Shown here piece by piece: positions 14,095-22,969 of a stretch of 64,000 nt of DNA (within the stretch, counting starts at the first letter, position 1; the number at the start of each line of letters is the position of its first letter). The notes beneath the pieces were generated by a model that did no database searches, was not told the DNA's origin, and saw only the letters and a list, made by a program, of their open reading frames with translations. The stretch is taken from positions 145,342 to 209,341 of the forward strand of contig NZ_RQVS01000005.1 in NCBI RefSeq assembly GCF_003865375.1, read 5' to 3'. This DNA is from Gulosibacter macacae. GTDB lineage: Bacteria > Actinomycetota > Actinomycetes > Actinomycetales > Microbacteriaceae. A program made the position numbers and the translations under genes.

Positions 14095-15008
14095 GCGAAG
14101 CGAACCTCCGCGCCGTGGCGGCCGCGCCACCAGGCGGCCGCATCCATGGCGTTCTTGCCAGCGGGTTGCACGCGCACGAGTTCAAGTGCGGTGGTGGCAG
14201 TGCCGACGAGCACCCGGCCGTCGACGAGCGCCACCAGCCCAGCCTCGAGCGCCGTGTCGCTACTCGGATGCGCGATGCGGTGAATCTTGAAACGCTCACC
14301 GCCGAGGCGGGTCGTCGCGCCGGGTTCTGGTGTGGCCCCACGGATGCGTGCCGACACCGCCTCGGCACTCGCGTTCCAGTCGATCTCGCCATCGGCTCCG
14401 GTGAGTTTCGGCGCGTAAGTGGGCTCGCCGCGCTGGTCGGTGGCGATGGCGGTGCCGCTCGCGATGGCATCGACGACGGTAAGCACGTCGGCGACGCCCT
14501 CGGTCGCGAGTCGTTCGAGCAACTCCCCCGAGCTTTCTTCGGTGCCGATCTCTACGGCGCGATTCACGAAGGTGGGGCCGGTGTCGAGACCCGCCTCGAG
14601 CTGGAAGACGGCGATGCCTGAGGTCGTGTCGCCAGCGAGCACGGCGCGCTGCACGGGGGCGGCCCCCCGCCACTTCGGGAGTTCTGAAAAGTGCAGGTTA
14701 ATCCAGCCGTGGGTGGGGCCGCTGAGGAGTGGTTCTCGGACAAGTCCGCCGTAAGCGACCACGACGCCAAGTTCTGGTTCGCGAGCGAGCAGACCGGCCG
14801 TGACCTCAGCATCCAGGCGGTTTGCCTTGACGATCGGCAGACCGAGTTCCGCGGCGCGCTGCGCGACCGGCGAGGGCGTGAGCACGCGCTTGCGGCCACG
14901 CGGCGCATCCTCGCGGGTCACCACGGCGACAATCTCGTGACCGGATGCGGCGAGCCCCTCGAGCGTGGGAACTGCGGCCTCGGGGGTGCCGGCAAAGACG
15001 ATACGCAT
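14091..15008 (-). CDS. fmt: methionyl-tRNA formyltransferase
   Basis: Formylates initiator Met-tRNA using 10-formyltetrahydrofolate. The 305-residue protein has an N-terminal MRIVFAGTPEAAVP, the catalytic segment NLHFSELPKWRGAAP (family consensus HFSLLP with Asn and His essential), and a C-terminal OB-like domain from about residue 205. It is the first gene of the run fmt-rsmB-rpe-his. The divergent gene moaA starts 172 bases away, and the repeats at 15046-15103 lie in that gap. Confidence 0.96.
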   Translation of the reverse strand: MRIVFAGTPEAAVPTLEGLAASGHEIVAVVTREDAPRGRKRVLTPSPVAQRAAELGLPIVKANRLDAEVTAGLLAREPELGVVVAYGGLVREPLLSGPTHGWINLHFSELPKWRGAAPVQRAVLAGDTTSGIAVFQLEAGLDTGPTFVNRAVEIGTEESSGELLERLATEGVADVLTVVDAIASGTAIATDQRGEPTYAPKLTGADGEIDWNASAEAVSARIRGATPEPGATTRLGGERFKIHRIAHPSSDTALEAGLVALVDGRVLVGTATTALELVRVQPAGKNAMDAAAWWRGRHGAEVRFA

Positions 15009-15045
15009 AGAGGGAATCGTAGTCGGCGGCGCTGGGGCACTTGAC

Positions 15046-15103
15046 CCGCCCTAATACGCGCGTCGCCGCCTAAACCGCGCGCTGCAGCGGGCGTATTAGG
15101 CGG
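15046..15103. repeat. three copies of a CCGCC-TAA(T)ACGCG motif, one inverted
   Basis: Between divergent fmt and moaA, the motif CCGCCCTAATACGCG (15046-15060) is followed by a variant CCGCCTAAACCGCGCG (15066-15081). An inverted copy, GCGGGCGTATTAGGCGG (15087-15103), comes next. The outer two copies form an imperfect dyad with 12 or more matched positions around a 27-base interval. This could be a regulator-binding array, a structured leader or a small dispersed repeat. I see no copy elsewhere in the window. Confidence 0.5.
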
Positions 15104-15180
15104 AAGCGCGCGTAGTAGCGACGGCTGGCGCGCTTGCCGCGACTCGGGCGCATCCGGGTGGCGGCGCGTAGGCTGGCGCG

Positions 15181-16263
15181 ATGATGTCACGAGACGAGCC
15201 GAACCGAATGCAGGGTGCGCGAGCGCTCCCCTCGTCGGGCCTGGCTGATCGTCTCCACCGGCCACTGCGCGATCTGCGCATCTCGGTCACCGACCGCTGC
15301 AACTTCCGCTGCGTCTACTGCATGCCGAAGGAAATCTTCGGCCGAGATTTCCAGTTCCGGGAACGCAGCGAGTTGCTCACCTTTGAGGAAATCGAGCGGC
15401 TGGCCGGCATCGCCGTCTCGCTCGGCGTGCGGAAGTTGCGCATTACCGGCGGCGAACCGCTGCTTCGTCGTGGCATTGAGACCCTGATCGAGAAGCTTGC
15501 CGCCCTGCGCACCCCCGAGGGCTACGAGGTCGACCTCGCGCTCACGACCAACGGCTCGGTGCTCCCCCTCAAGGCACAAGCGCTTGCCGATGCCGGTCTC
15601 AAGCGCGTTACTGTCTCACTCGATTCGCTCCGTGAAGAGCGCTTCCAAGCAATCAATGATGTCAATTTCTCGGTCGCCCGCGTGCTCGACGGCATCGACG
15701 CAGCACGTGACGCCGGGCTCGGGCCAATCAAGGTGAACGCGGTAATCAAGCGCGGCATGAACGATGACGAGATCGTCGAGCTTGCCGACTATTTCCGCGC
15801 CACCGGAGACACACTGCGCTTCATCGAGTACATGGATGTGGGGGCCTCGAACGGCTGGCGCCTCGACGAAGTCGTCCCTTCCGCAGAAATCGTCGAACGC
15901 GTCAATGCGGTTTGGCCGCTGGAACCGATGGCACCGGCACATCCGGGCGAAACCGCGAAGCGCTGGAGTTATCTCGACGGCGCTGGCGAGATCGGCGTCA
16001 TCTCGAGCGTCACGAATGCCTTTTGTGGTGGTTGCACCCGCGCGCGCGTGTCTGCCGAAGGCAAGCTATTCACCTGCCTCTTCGCCACCGAGGGCACTGA
16101 TCTGCGGGCACTCCTGCGCGATGGCTCGAACGATGACGCCGTCACGGCCGCGCTCGCCGGCGTCTGGCGCGGTCGCGATGATCGCTACTCCGAGCTGCGC
16201 GCAGCCCTCACGCCACTCGGTGGCAACCCCGAACGCATCGAAATGTCGTACATCGGCGGCTGA
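15181..16263 (+). CDS. moaA: GTP 3',8-cyclase (molybdenum cofactor biosynthesis)
   Basis: A radical SAM enzyme that starts molybdopterin synthesis from GTP, acting with MoaC. The 360-residue protein has the N-terminal cluster motif CNFRCVYC (Cys40, 44, 47), ITGGEPLL for SAM, and the C-terminal 4Fe-4S site CGGC plus Cys299 (282, 285, 299). It ends in the family's functional Gly-Gly. ATG codons occur at 15181, 15184 and 15208 without a clear ribosome binding site, so the message may be leaderless. It is the only gene on the plus strand between priA and fmt, and no other molybdopterin gene is nearby. Confidence 0.94.
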   Translation: MMSRDEPNRMQGARALPSSGLADRLHRPLRDLRISVTDRCNFRCVYCMPKEIFGRDFQFRERSELLTFEEIERLAGIAVSLGVRKLRITGGEPLLRRGIETLIEKLAALRTPEGYEVDLALTTNGSVLPLKAQALADAGLKRVTVSLDSLREERFQAINDVNFSVARVLDGIDAARDAGLGPIKVNAVIKRGMNDDEIVELADYFRATGDTLRFIEYMDVGASNGWRLDEVVPSAEIVERVNAVWPLEPMAPAHPGETAKRWSYLDGAGEIGVISSVTNAFCGGCTRARVSAEGKLFTCLFATEGTDLRALLRDGSNDDAVTAALAGVWRGRDDRYSELRAALTPLGGNPERIEMSYIGG

Positions 16264-16291
16264 CTACCGCGCCGACGTGCTCGCATGTGAA

Positions 16292-18286
16292 CTAGAACAC
16301 ATCGCTGGCGTCGAAGTGCACTCGCAGCGTCGAGGCGTGCGCGACGGCGCGGTTCGCCACCCGTCGTCGGGAGCTCGTCGCCTGCGCCACGAGCTCAGTC
16401 TTGAGCGCGGTTGCGATCGCCTCCCCCGCACGATACGAGAACCGTAGCGTTGCTCGGATGCGGCCAGGCTCGTCTGGGTCGGGCACCGGCCCCAGTACGT
16501 GGAGCTCTGGCAGTTGCAACTCATCGAGTCGGTGCAATGCCGCCTCGACCTCTGCCTCGCTGCCACGCACAGTTGCTACCCGCATGGCCGGTGGGAAGTC
16601 GAGCGCACGGCGTTCGGCAAGTTCCAGGTCGGCTAGACCGGCCTGCTGCCAATCGCGCAACGCATGCAGCGGTGCCGAAGGCGCGCCAGTGATGATGACG
16701 GGAGCGCCATCGGCCACTAGTGCTGCGGCATTTGACCAGGCACGAAGCGAGTCGCCCACGGTGTCGAGCGATTCGCGAGCGAGCGCATTTTCAGCGTCAA
16801 GAAGGAGCACCGCGAAGTATCCACCCGCGGCCACGGGCTCGGCACCACGGGTGGCGACGATAAGGGCAGGCGCGTCACCAATCTCAATGAGTTCGCGGCC
16901 CCCATCGGCGACGATCACCGGCACCCCGGGGAATGCCCGGCCAAGCTCTTCGCCAGTGCGCTCATGACCAATGGCGCTCGCACGCAAGGCCGTTCCGCTG
17001 CATTCCGCGCAATGCCAGTTCGCGTGCACGGCACCGCAGACGGTACAGGCCGGCGGGCGCTGCGCCGAGGGTTGCCCGAGGGGACCGTGGCAACGCTGGC
17101 AGCGCGCGGGCGTGCGGCAATTCGCGCAGGCGAGCGCAGGTCGATAGCCCGCGCGTCCCACTTGCACGAGCACTGGGCCGTGCGTGAGCGCTTCACGAGC
17201 CGCACGCCAGGCGGCCTGCGGAATCCGCGCGGAGCGCGCGAGCGGGTCATCGCTCAGTGTTGCATCCGCGGGAATCACCTTCGGCCGCGCGGCGCCGGGG
17301 ACCTGCATTTCTTGCATCCACCCCGTGGCCACGAGCCGGCGCGATTCGAGTGAGGGGGCGTGGGCGGCGAGCACGAGCGCCGCATCCTGCTGTTGCGCAC
17401 GCATGAGCGCGACTTCGCGCGTGTGCGGATAGGGCGTGTGCGGCTCGCGATATGACTCGTCGCCGTCGTCCCACATCGCGATGAGTCCGAGTTCGTGCGC
17501 GGGCGCCCACACGGCATTGCGCGTGCCAATAATCACCTGCGGCACTGGTTCGAGCGCCCGCAGGAACTCGTCGTAGCGCGGCATTGGTTTCAGCCGAGAA
17601 TCAAAACGGCGAATTCGGGATGCGGGCAGCCGCCGCTCGAGTGCCGCTACCGCAAGTGCGAGGTCACGGAAGTCGGGCACGAGCAAAATCGCCGAGCGAC
17701 CGGATGCGACGCTTTCGGTAACGAGGTCGGCAAGCGCCCCGAGGTGGCGCGGCTCGGAGGAACCCGGTGCCAGTCCGACGGGCACGCGCAGGGTGATGCG
17801 CGCAGGCGCTTGCGCACCATCGTTTGCGAGCAGTTCGGCGGCCCAGCTAGGTGACGAAGCATCGGTCGTCGCCGGAGCCGCGATTGGTTCGGGCCGCTGC
17901 GCTCGCGCGGCCCGCTCGCCGTCGGCATCCTCGAGCCAGCGGCCCTCGAGTCGTGCTGAGCGGGCAGGAATAGCCAAGCGCACGACATCGGCAAAGGCGC
18001 CCGCCTGTCGGTCGGCAATGCCACGGGCAAGGCGGATGAGCTCGGGGGTGAGCACGCGCGCCTCGCTCACGACCGAATCGACTTCGGCAAGCCGTCCCGC
18101 GTATTCGGCCTTGTCGGCCACGCCGACGACCCAAGCTGAAATGATCCGGCCGCCAACGCGCAGCGGCACTTTCACCCGAATGCCCGGGACGACTCGCTCG
18201 CGCAGCGGTTCCGGGATCGCGTACTCAAAGACGCGATCGAGTTGGGGCAGCGGCGAGTCGAGTGCGACCCGGGCAACAGTGGGCAC
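16292..18286 (-). CDS. priA: primosomal protein N' (PriA), actinobacterial helicase-degenerate type
   Basis: A 664-residue PriA homologue. The N-terminal DNA-binding domain (FEYAIPEPL, PGIRVKVPLRVG) is conserved, as is IGTRNAVWAP. The Walker A region reads VPVGLAPGSSE instead of GxGKT, and the DEEH box is replaced by DDGD. Zinc-binding cysteines are clear near residues 390-440 (CANC, CQRC, CTVC, CAEC). The protein is therefore likely a replication-restart loader without helicase activity, as known for actinobacterial PriA. GTG at 18286 is two bases after the metK stop. It converges on moaA with 28 bases between. Confidence 0.92.
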   Translation of the reverse strand: MPTVARVALDSPLPQLDRVFEYAIPEPLRERVVPGIRVKVPLRVGGRIISAWVVGVADKAEYAGRLAEVDSVVSEARVLTPELIRLARGIADRQAGAFADVVRLAIPARSARLEGRWLEDADGERAARAQRPEPIAAPATTDASSPSWAAELLANDGAQAPARITLRVPVGLAPGSSEPRHLGALADLVTESVASGRSAILLVPDFRDLALAVAALERRLPASRIRRFDSRLKPMPRYDEFLRALEPVPQVIIGTRNAVWAPAHELGLIAMWDDGDESYREPHTPYPHTREVALMRAQQQDAALVLAAHAPSLESRRLVATGWMQEMQVPGAARPKVIPADATLSDDPLARSARIPQAAWRAAREALTHGPVLVQVGRAGYRPALACANCRTPARCQRCHGPLGQPSAQRPPACTVCGAVHANWHCAECSGTALRASAIGHERTGEELGRAFPGVPVIVADGGRELIEIGDAPALIVATRGAEPVAAGGYFAVLLLDAENALARESLDTVGDSLRAWSNAAALVADGAPVIITGAPSAPLHALRDWQQAGLADLELAERRALDFPPAMRVATVRGSEAEVEAALHRLDELQLPELHVLGPVPDPDEPGRIRATLRFSYRAGEAIATALKTELVAQATSSRRRVANRAVAHASTLRVHFDASDVF

Positions 18287-18288
18287 GG

Positions 18289-19491
18289 CTAGTGCGAAGC
18301 CGCCTGCAGGGCAGCCTTCAGCGCGTCGACACGGTCGGTGCGTTCCCAGGTGAACTCGGGCAATTCGCGGCCGAAGTGGCCGTAGTTTGACGTGAGCGCG
18401 TAGATCGGTCGGAGCAGGTCAAGGTCGCGAATGATGGCACCCGGGCGCAGGTCGAACACCTCGCGCACGGCGGCAACAATTGCATCCGGGTCAACCGAGT
18501 GGGTGCCGAAAGTTTCGCAGTAGAGGCCGACGGGTTCAGCAGAACCAATCGCATAGGCAATCTGGAACTCGACGCGCTTCGCCCAGCCAGCGGCCACGAC
18601 GTTCTTCGCGACCCAGCGCATGGCGTAGGCCGCCGAACGGTCAACCTTTGAGGGATCCTTGCCGCTGAACGCACCGCCACCGTGGCGCGACATGCCGCCG
18701 TAGGTGTCGACGATGATCTTTCGGCCGGTGAGCCCGGCATCGGCAGCCGGGCCACCGAGCACAAAGCGACCCGAGGGGTTGATCAGGAGCTTCGTGGCGC
18801 TCGAGTCGAGGTCAACGAGGGCGAGCACCGGGCGAATCACTTCGCGCTCAACATCGGCGTTGAGCTGTTCGTTCGAAACTTCCGGGCCGTGTTGGGTCGA
18901 TACCACCACGGTCTCGACGGTGCGGGGAGTGTCGCCGTCGTAGCCGATCGTGACCTGCGTCTTGCCGTCGGGGCGTAGGTAGGGCAGCACGCCCGACTTC
19001 CGCACCTCGGTGAGCTTCTCGGAGAGTCGGTGTGCGAGCCAGATCGGTAGCGGCATAAGCTGCGGGGTTTCATCGCTCGCATAGCCGAACATAATGCCCT
19101 GGTCACCCGCACCAAGTTGCGCGATCGCGTCACTGCTGCCCTCGTCGCGGTGCTGCATTGAAGTGTCAACGCCCTGGGCGATCTCATCGGATTGCGCGCC
19201 GATCGAGACCGAGACACCGCAGAGTGAGCCATCAAAACCGAAGTCGCTCGAGACATAGCCAATCCCGGTGATGGTGTCGCGCACGATGCCCGCGACGTCG
19301 GCGTACCCCTCGGTGCGTACCTCACCCGCGACGTGCACCTGGCCGGTGGTCACCATCGTTTCGACGGCAACGCGCGAGTCAGGTTGCTGGGCGATGAGTG
19401 AATCGAGGATGCGATCGGAGATGAGATCGCAGATCTTGTCGGGGTGACCCTCGGTGACAGATTCCGAGGAGAACAAACGGAGTGCGGACAT
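18289..19491 (-). CDS. metK: S-adenosylmethionine synthetase
   Basis: Makes S-adenosylmethionine from methionine and ATP. The 400-residue protein shows [14 protein letters not shown] near residues 9-22, [12 protein letters not shown], and the P-loop-like [19 protein letters not shown] at 19491 gives the family-type N-terminus [14 protein letters not shown] at 19503 would add four residues. An AGGG-AAAG tract lies upstream. A small hairpin at about 19517-19532 sits between coaBC and this gene. Confidence 0.96.
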   Translation of the reverse strand: MSALRLFSSESVTEGHPDKICDLISDRILDSLIAQQPDSRVAVETMVTTGQVHVAGEVRTEGYADVAGIVRDTITGIGYVSSDFGFDGSLCGVSVSIGAQSDEIAQGVDTSMQHRDEGSSDAIAQLGAGDQGIMFGYASDETPQLMPLPIWLAHRLSEKLTEVRKSGVLPYLRPDGKTQVTIGYDGDTPRTVETVVVSTQHGPEVSNEQLNADVEREVIRPVLALVDLDSSATKLLINPSGRFVLGGPAADAGLTGRKIIVDTYGGMSRHGGGAFSGKDPSKVDRSAAYAMRWVAKNVVAAGWAKRVEFQIAYAIGSAEPVGLYCETFGTHSVDPDAIVAAVREVFDLRPGAIIRDLDLLRPIYALTSNYGHFGRELPEFTWERTDRVDALKAALQAASH

Positions 19492-19574
19492 GAATTGGCT
19501 CACTTTCCCTAGGAGTGCGCACCAAGGTGCGTGGGAGAACTTGTGTGAATTTGGGTGCAGCTTGTGCTGCGTGG

Positions 19575-20813
19575 TTAGCGCTCGGGCGCCACCACATCGA
19601 GGATCGCATCAGCCACCGACACTTTGTCACCGACGACCTCGGCGACAACCTCGCCGTGTTCGTCGATGAGCTGAATCTCGGTGTCCTCGCGCTGAAATCC
19701 TTCGTTCCAACCGACCCGATTGAGCACGAGGTAGTCGCAGCCCTTGCGTTCCCGCTTTCGGCGCGCAAGCTCGAGGCGAGCTTCGTCATCGGTTTCAGTC
19801 TCGGCAGCAAAGCCGACGATGACCTGATCGGGAACCCGCGCGATCACGAGGTTGCGCAGGATGTCGGGGTTCTTTACGAAGGTGAGCGTGAGGTCATCGC
19901 CCGTCTGCTCCTTCTTGATCTTTCCCTCCTGCACGTGCTCGGGGCGGAAGTCGGCCACGGCCGCGGCCATGACAATGACATCATGGCGCGGCGCCAGCTC
20001 GGCGCAGGCGGCCGCCATCTGCTCGGCACTCGACACACGCACGACGCGCACATCGTCCGGCGGCGGCACTTCGATATTTGCCGCCACGAGGGTGACCTCA
20101 GCGCCACGGGCGGCCGCGCGCGCCGCCACGGCAACGCCCTGACGGCCGGAAGAGCGGTTGCCGAGAAAGCGCACGGGATCGATTGGCTCGCGGGTGCCTC
20201 CGGCGGTCACCAGGATGCGGCGGCCCTCGAGATCGCGACCGCGGGCCTGGTCATCGCGACGGCGGGCACCGGCACGTGCAGCCGCGAGAATCGCGCCAAC
20301 GATCACCTCGGGTTCAGACATACGCCCGGGGCCCGAGTCGGTGCCGGTGAGCTGGCCCGAGTCGGGGCCGACGATAATCACGCCGCGCTCATCGAGGCGG
20401 TGCGCGTTCGCTTGCGTCGCCGGGTGCTGCCACATCTCGGTGTGCATCGCGGGTGCGATCACAAGCGGTGCAAGCGAGGCGAGCACCGTATTCGTGAGTA
20501 GGTCATCGGCAATCCCGTTCGCGAGCTTTGCCATGGTGTTCGCCGTTGTCGGCGCAATTGCGATGACATCGGCCTGCTGACCGAGTGCCACGTGCTGGAC
20601 GGTCGCCACATTTTCGTAGAGGTCAGTGCGCAACGGATTGCGGCTGATCGCCTCGAGCGTGGGCTGACCCACGAACTTCAGCGCCTCGTCGGTGGCGATG
20701 ACGTCAACGTGGTGACCAAGCAGGACGAGCGAGCGAATCACGGACACGGCCTTGTAGGCGGCAATACCGCCCGTGACACCGACGACGATGCGCCAGCTGC
20801 GTTCGTCCTGCAT
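19575..20813 (-). CDS. coaBC: phosphopantothenoylcysteine decarboxylase / phosphopantothenate-cysteine ligase
   Basis: A bifunctional CoA-synthesis enzyme of 412 residues. The N-terminal flavin decarboxylase has [10 protein letters not shown], the catalytic His in [15 protein letters not shown], and a substrate flap [11 protein letters not shown] that resembles mycobacterial CoaBC. The C-terminal ligase begins near residue 195 ([17 protein letters not shown]) and has the dimer/catalytic KIKKEQ motif. It lies 17 bases after rpoZ in the order gmk-rpoZ-coaBC-metK that actinobacteria share. Confidence 0.95.
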   Translation of the reverse strand: MQDERSWRIVVGVTGGIAAYKAVSVIRSLVLLGHHVDVIATDEALKFVGQPTLEAISRNPLRTDLYENVATVQHVALGQQADVIAIAPTTANTMAKLANGIADDLLTNTVLASLAPLVIAPAMHTEMWQHPATQANAHRLDERGVIIVGPDSGQLTGTDSGPGRMSEPEVIVGAILAAARAGARRRDDQARGRDLEGRRILVTAGGTREPIDPVRFLGNRSSGRQGVAVAARAAARGAEVTLVAANIEVPPPDDVRVVRVSSAEQMAAACAELAPRHDVIVMAAAVADFRPEHVQEGKIKKEQTGDDLTLTFVKNPDILRNLVIARVPDQVIVGFAAETETDDEARLELARRKRERKGCDYLVLNRVGWNEGFQREDTEIQLIDEHGEVVAEVVGDKVSVADAILDVVAPER

Positions 20814-20830
20814 GGGTCTGCTCGTTTCGG

Positions 20831-21157
20831 TTATTCGGCGGGCGTGACCGCGTCGTCGCCGAAGTCGATGAGTTCGCCCTCGTCGAGGATGATTTCTTCC
20901 TCGGCCACCGGCGGGTGCATCGTGAGCTTCGACTCGTTGATCTCGTGCAGTGCGATCGACAGCGGCTTGTCATCGACGTTCGAGTCGACGAGCGGGCCAA
21001 CGTTGTCGTAGATCGCGCCGTCCTGCAGGTCGGTGTAGTAGTCGTTGATCTGACGAGCGCGCTTCGACGCGAAGATCACGAGCTGGTACTTGTTGTCGAC
21101 GCGCTCGAGGAGTTCGTCGAGCGGCGGGTCGATGATGCCCTTGGGCTTGTCGATCAT
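20831..21157 (-). CDS. rpoZ: RNA polymerase omega subunit
   Basis: A 108-residue omega subunit that assists assembly of the beta' subunit. The diagnostic stretch [19 protein letters not shown] is near residues 24-42, and [10 protein letters not shown] follows. The acidic C-terminal extension is common in actinobacteria. ATG at 21157 is preferred because GGAAAG lies 7 bases upstream; ATG at 21172 would add five residues with a poorer site. Confidence 0.92.
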   Translation of the reverse strand: MIDKPKGIIDPPLDELLERVDNKYQLVIFASKRARQINDYYTDLQDGAIYDNVGPLVDSNVDDKPLSIALHEINESKLTMHPPVAEEEIILDEGELIDFGDDAVTPAE

Positions 21158-21206
21158 ATTGCTACTTTCCATTCGGGGTTGGGCTGTCTGATGTTGCGGG
21201 CTGGCG

Positions 21207-22103
21207 CTATCGCGGTGCGACGTCGAGCCCCATCAGACGGACCACTTGTTGTGCTGCTTCCGCCACAGTCGAGTTGACGACGCGGGCGTCGAACTCGTCT
21301 TGCGCAGCGAGCTCCACCTTGGCGGTGTCGAGCCTGCGCGCCTGTTCCTCGGACGATTCCGTGCCCCGACCCGTGAGTCGGTTCACGAGCTCATCCCAGC
21401 TCGGGGGCAACAAAAATACCAGTCTAGCCTCCGGCATGCGTTCCCTCACCTGGCGCGCGCCTTGAAGATCAATCTCCAAGAGCACTGGCTGGTGTTCGGC
21501 GAGACGCTTGCGCAGTGGCGCGGCCGGGGTGCCGTAGCGGTGCACTTTGTGCACCGTCGCGTATTCGAGCAACTCCCCCGCCTCGATCATCCGATCGAAC
21601 TCTTCGGGCGTCACGAAGTAGTAGTCAACACCGTCGACCTCGCCGGGGCGTGGCTCGCGGGTCGTTGCTGACACCGAGATATGCACGGTTGGGTAGTGCT
21701 CGCGAATGTACTGCGCGACGGTGCCCTTACCCACAGCAGTGGGTCCAGCGAGCACCACCACGCGCGGCTCTTCTGGCCCGCTACTGCGTTCCCAATCCGC
21801 AAGAAATTGCTCAAGCCGAGCGCGCTGATTCTTGCCGAGGCCGCCGAGCCGCTTCACTTCGGAAATCTTGAGTTCAATCAGGATGCGCTCGGTCTTGGTA
21901 ATGCCGATGTGCGGAATAGCGCGTAGGAACTGCGTGACCCGCAGCGAAGCAGCCGGATGCTCGCCGACTGCCGCCGCGAGCACATCGAGCGGACGTGCCG
22001 CGCCCGAGGCGATGCGTTGTTTGACCGCAGCCCGGGCGCGGCGTGCCGCGACCGCCGCCTTGGAGGCGGCGACGCGATCAACCTCTGGAGGTGTCTGGCT
22101 CAT
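21207..22103 (-). CDS. gmk: fusion of actinobacterial integration host factor and guanylate kinase
   Basis: A 298-residue protein in two parts. Residues 1-105 resemble actinobacterial IHF (mIHF): a basic Ala/Arg-rich helix, then [21 protein letters not shown] and the helix-turn segment GGLGKNQR. From residue 112 it is guanylate kinase, with the P-loop GPTAVGKG at 120-127 (the usual Ser is replaced by Thr), [18 protein letters not shown], and [11 protein letters not shown]. Gmk phosphorylates GMP. In M. tuberculosis mihF (Rv1388) and gmk (Rv1389) are separate neighbours, so a fusion of adjacent genes is a simple explanation. ATG overlaps the pyrF stop by four bases. Confidence 0.9.
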   Translation of the reverse strand: MSQTPPEVDRVAASKAAVAARRARAAVKQRIASGAARPLDVLAAAVGEHPAASLRVTQFLRAIPHIGITKTERILIELKISEVKRLGGLGKNQRARLEQFLADWERSSGPEEPRVVVLAGPTAVGKGTVAQYIREHYPTVHISVSATTREPRPGEVDGVDYYFVTPEEFDRMIEAGELLEYATVHKVHRYGTPAAPLRKRLAEHQPVLLEIDLQGARQVRERMPEARLVFLLPPSWDELVNRLTGRGTESSEEQARRLDTAKVELAAQDEFDARVVNSTVAEAAQQVVRLMGLDVAPR

Positions 22104-22969
22104 TTGTAGGCTTCCCGAAGCACCTTGACCTGCGAGTCGATGGCGCCACCGAGGCCTTCGAGGCCGTTTTCGAGGAGCGATCGGGATGAGGTCACGATGA
22201 CATTCTCCGCCGAGGAGCCGAAAATACGCCTCACGTCTTCGAATGCCGCACCCTGGTGGCCGAAACCGGGCGCGAGGATCGGAGTGTCGGGCTCAGTGGC
22301 AAGGTCTTCTACGTCGATATCGAGCAGTTCGAGGTCGACCGTCGCACCAATCACCACACCAACCGAGCCCTTTGTGCGGCCAGCAAAGCGGTCACGGTTC
22401 CAGAGCACCGCGCGGGCCGCGATTCCGCCGGCGACCGAACGACCCTCCTGCGAGCCGCGCACGCGACGGGCGGTCTGCACCGAGGCCGATTCGGGGTTCG
22501 AGGTGGCGGCAAGGACAAACAGACCCTTGTTGTGCTCCTCAGCCATCTCGAGCGGATGCGCGAGCGTGTCAAAGCCCTGGTAGGGGTTGAGCGTCATGGC
22601 ATCGGCTTCGAGCGGCATGCCCGGGGTGAGCCAGGCTTCCGAGTAGGCCTCGAGGGTCGAACCCACATCGCCTCGCTTGACATCGGCGATGACCAGGAGC
22701 CCAGCTGCGCGGGCGGCCTCGAAGACATCCTCGAGCACCTTGTAGCCGTTCGCGCCGAAGCGTTCGTAGAACGCCACCTGAGGCTTCACGATGCCGACCC
22801 GACCCTTGAGCTCATCAATAATGCGCAGGCCGAATTCGTGGGCGCCTACTGCCGAAATCGGCAGGTTCCAGCGCTCGAGCAGGTAGGTGTGCGGGTCGAT
22901 GCCCACGCAGAGGTGGCCGTAGCGATCGGTCGTGGCGGCGAGACGCTCGCCGAATGTGGCAGTGGTCAC
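22100..22969 (-). CDS. pyrF: orotidine 5'-phosphate decarboxylase, type 2
   Basis: The last step to UMP. The 289-residue length and the motif [12 protein letters not shown], with the catalytic Asp-Lys pair, identify the longer actinobacterial/mycobacterial PyrF type. LCVGIDPH lies at the N-terminus and [11 protein letters not shown] near the phosphate site. The start GTG at 22969 overlaps the carB stop by four bases. Confidence 0.96.
   Translation of the reverse strand: MTTATFGERLAATTDRYGHLCVGIDPHTYLLERWNLPISAVGAHEFGLRIIDELKGRVGIVKPQVAFYERFGANGYKVLEDVFEAARAAGLLVIADVKRGDVGSTLEAYSEAWLTPGMPLEADAMTLNPYQGFDTLAHPLEMAEEHNKGLFVLAATSNPESASVQTARRVRGSQEGRSVAGGIAARAVLWNRDRFAGRTKGSVGVVIGATVDLELLDIDVEDLATEPDTPILAPGFGHQGAAFEDVRRIFGSSAENVIVTSSRSLLENGLEGLGGAIDSQVKVLREAYK

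Noticed and set aside
15046..15103. CRISPR array
   Set aside because: Three imperfect units with one inverted, without regular spacers or cas genes.
15009..15180. Moco riboswitch before moaA
   Set aside because: The region has repeats but I could not match the conserved riboswitch elements.
19492..19574. SAM riboswitch before metK
   Set aside because: Only a small hairpin (19517-19532) is present, and the 83-base gap is too short for a typical SAM riboswitch with its expression platform.
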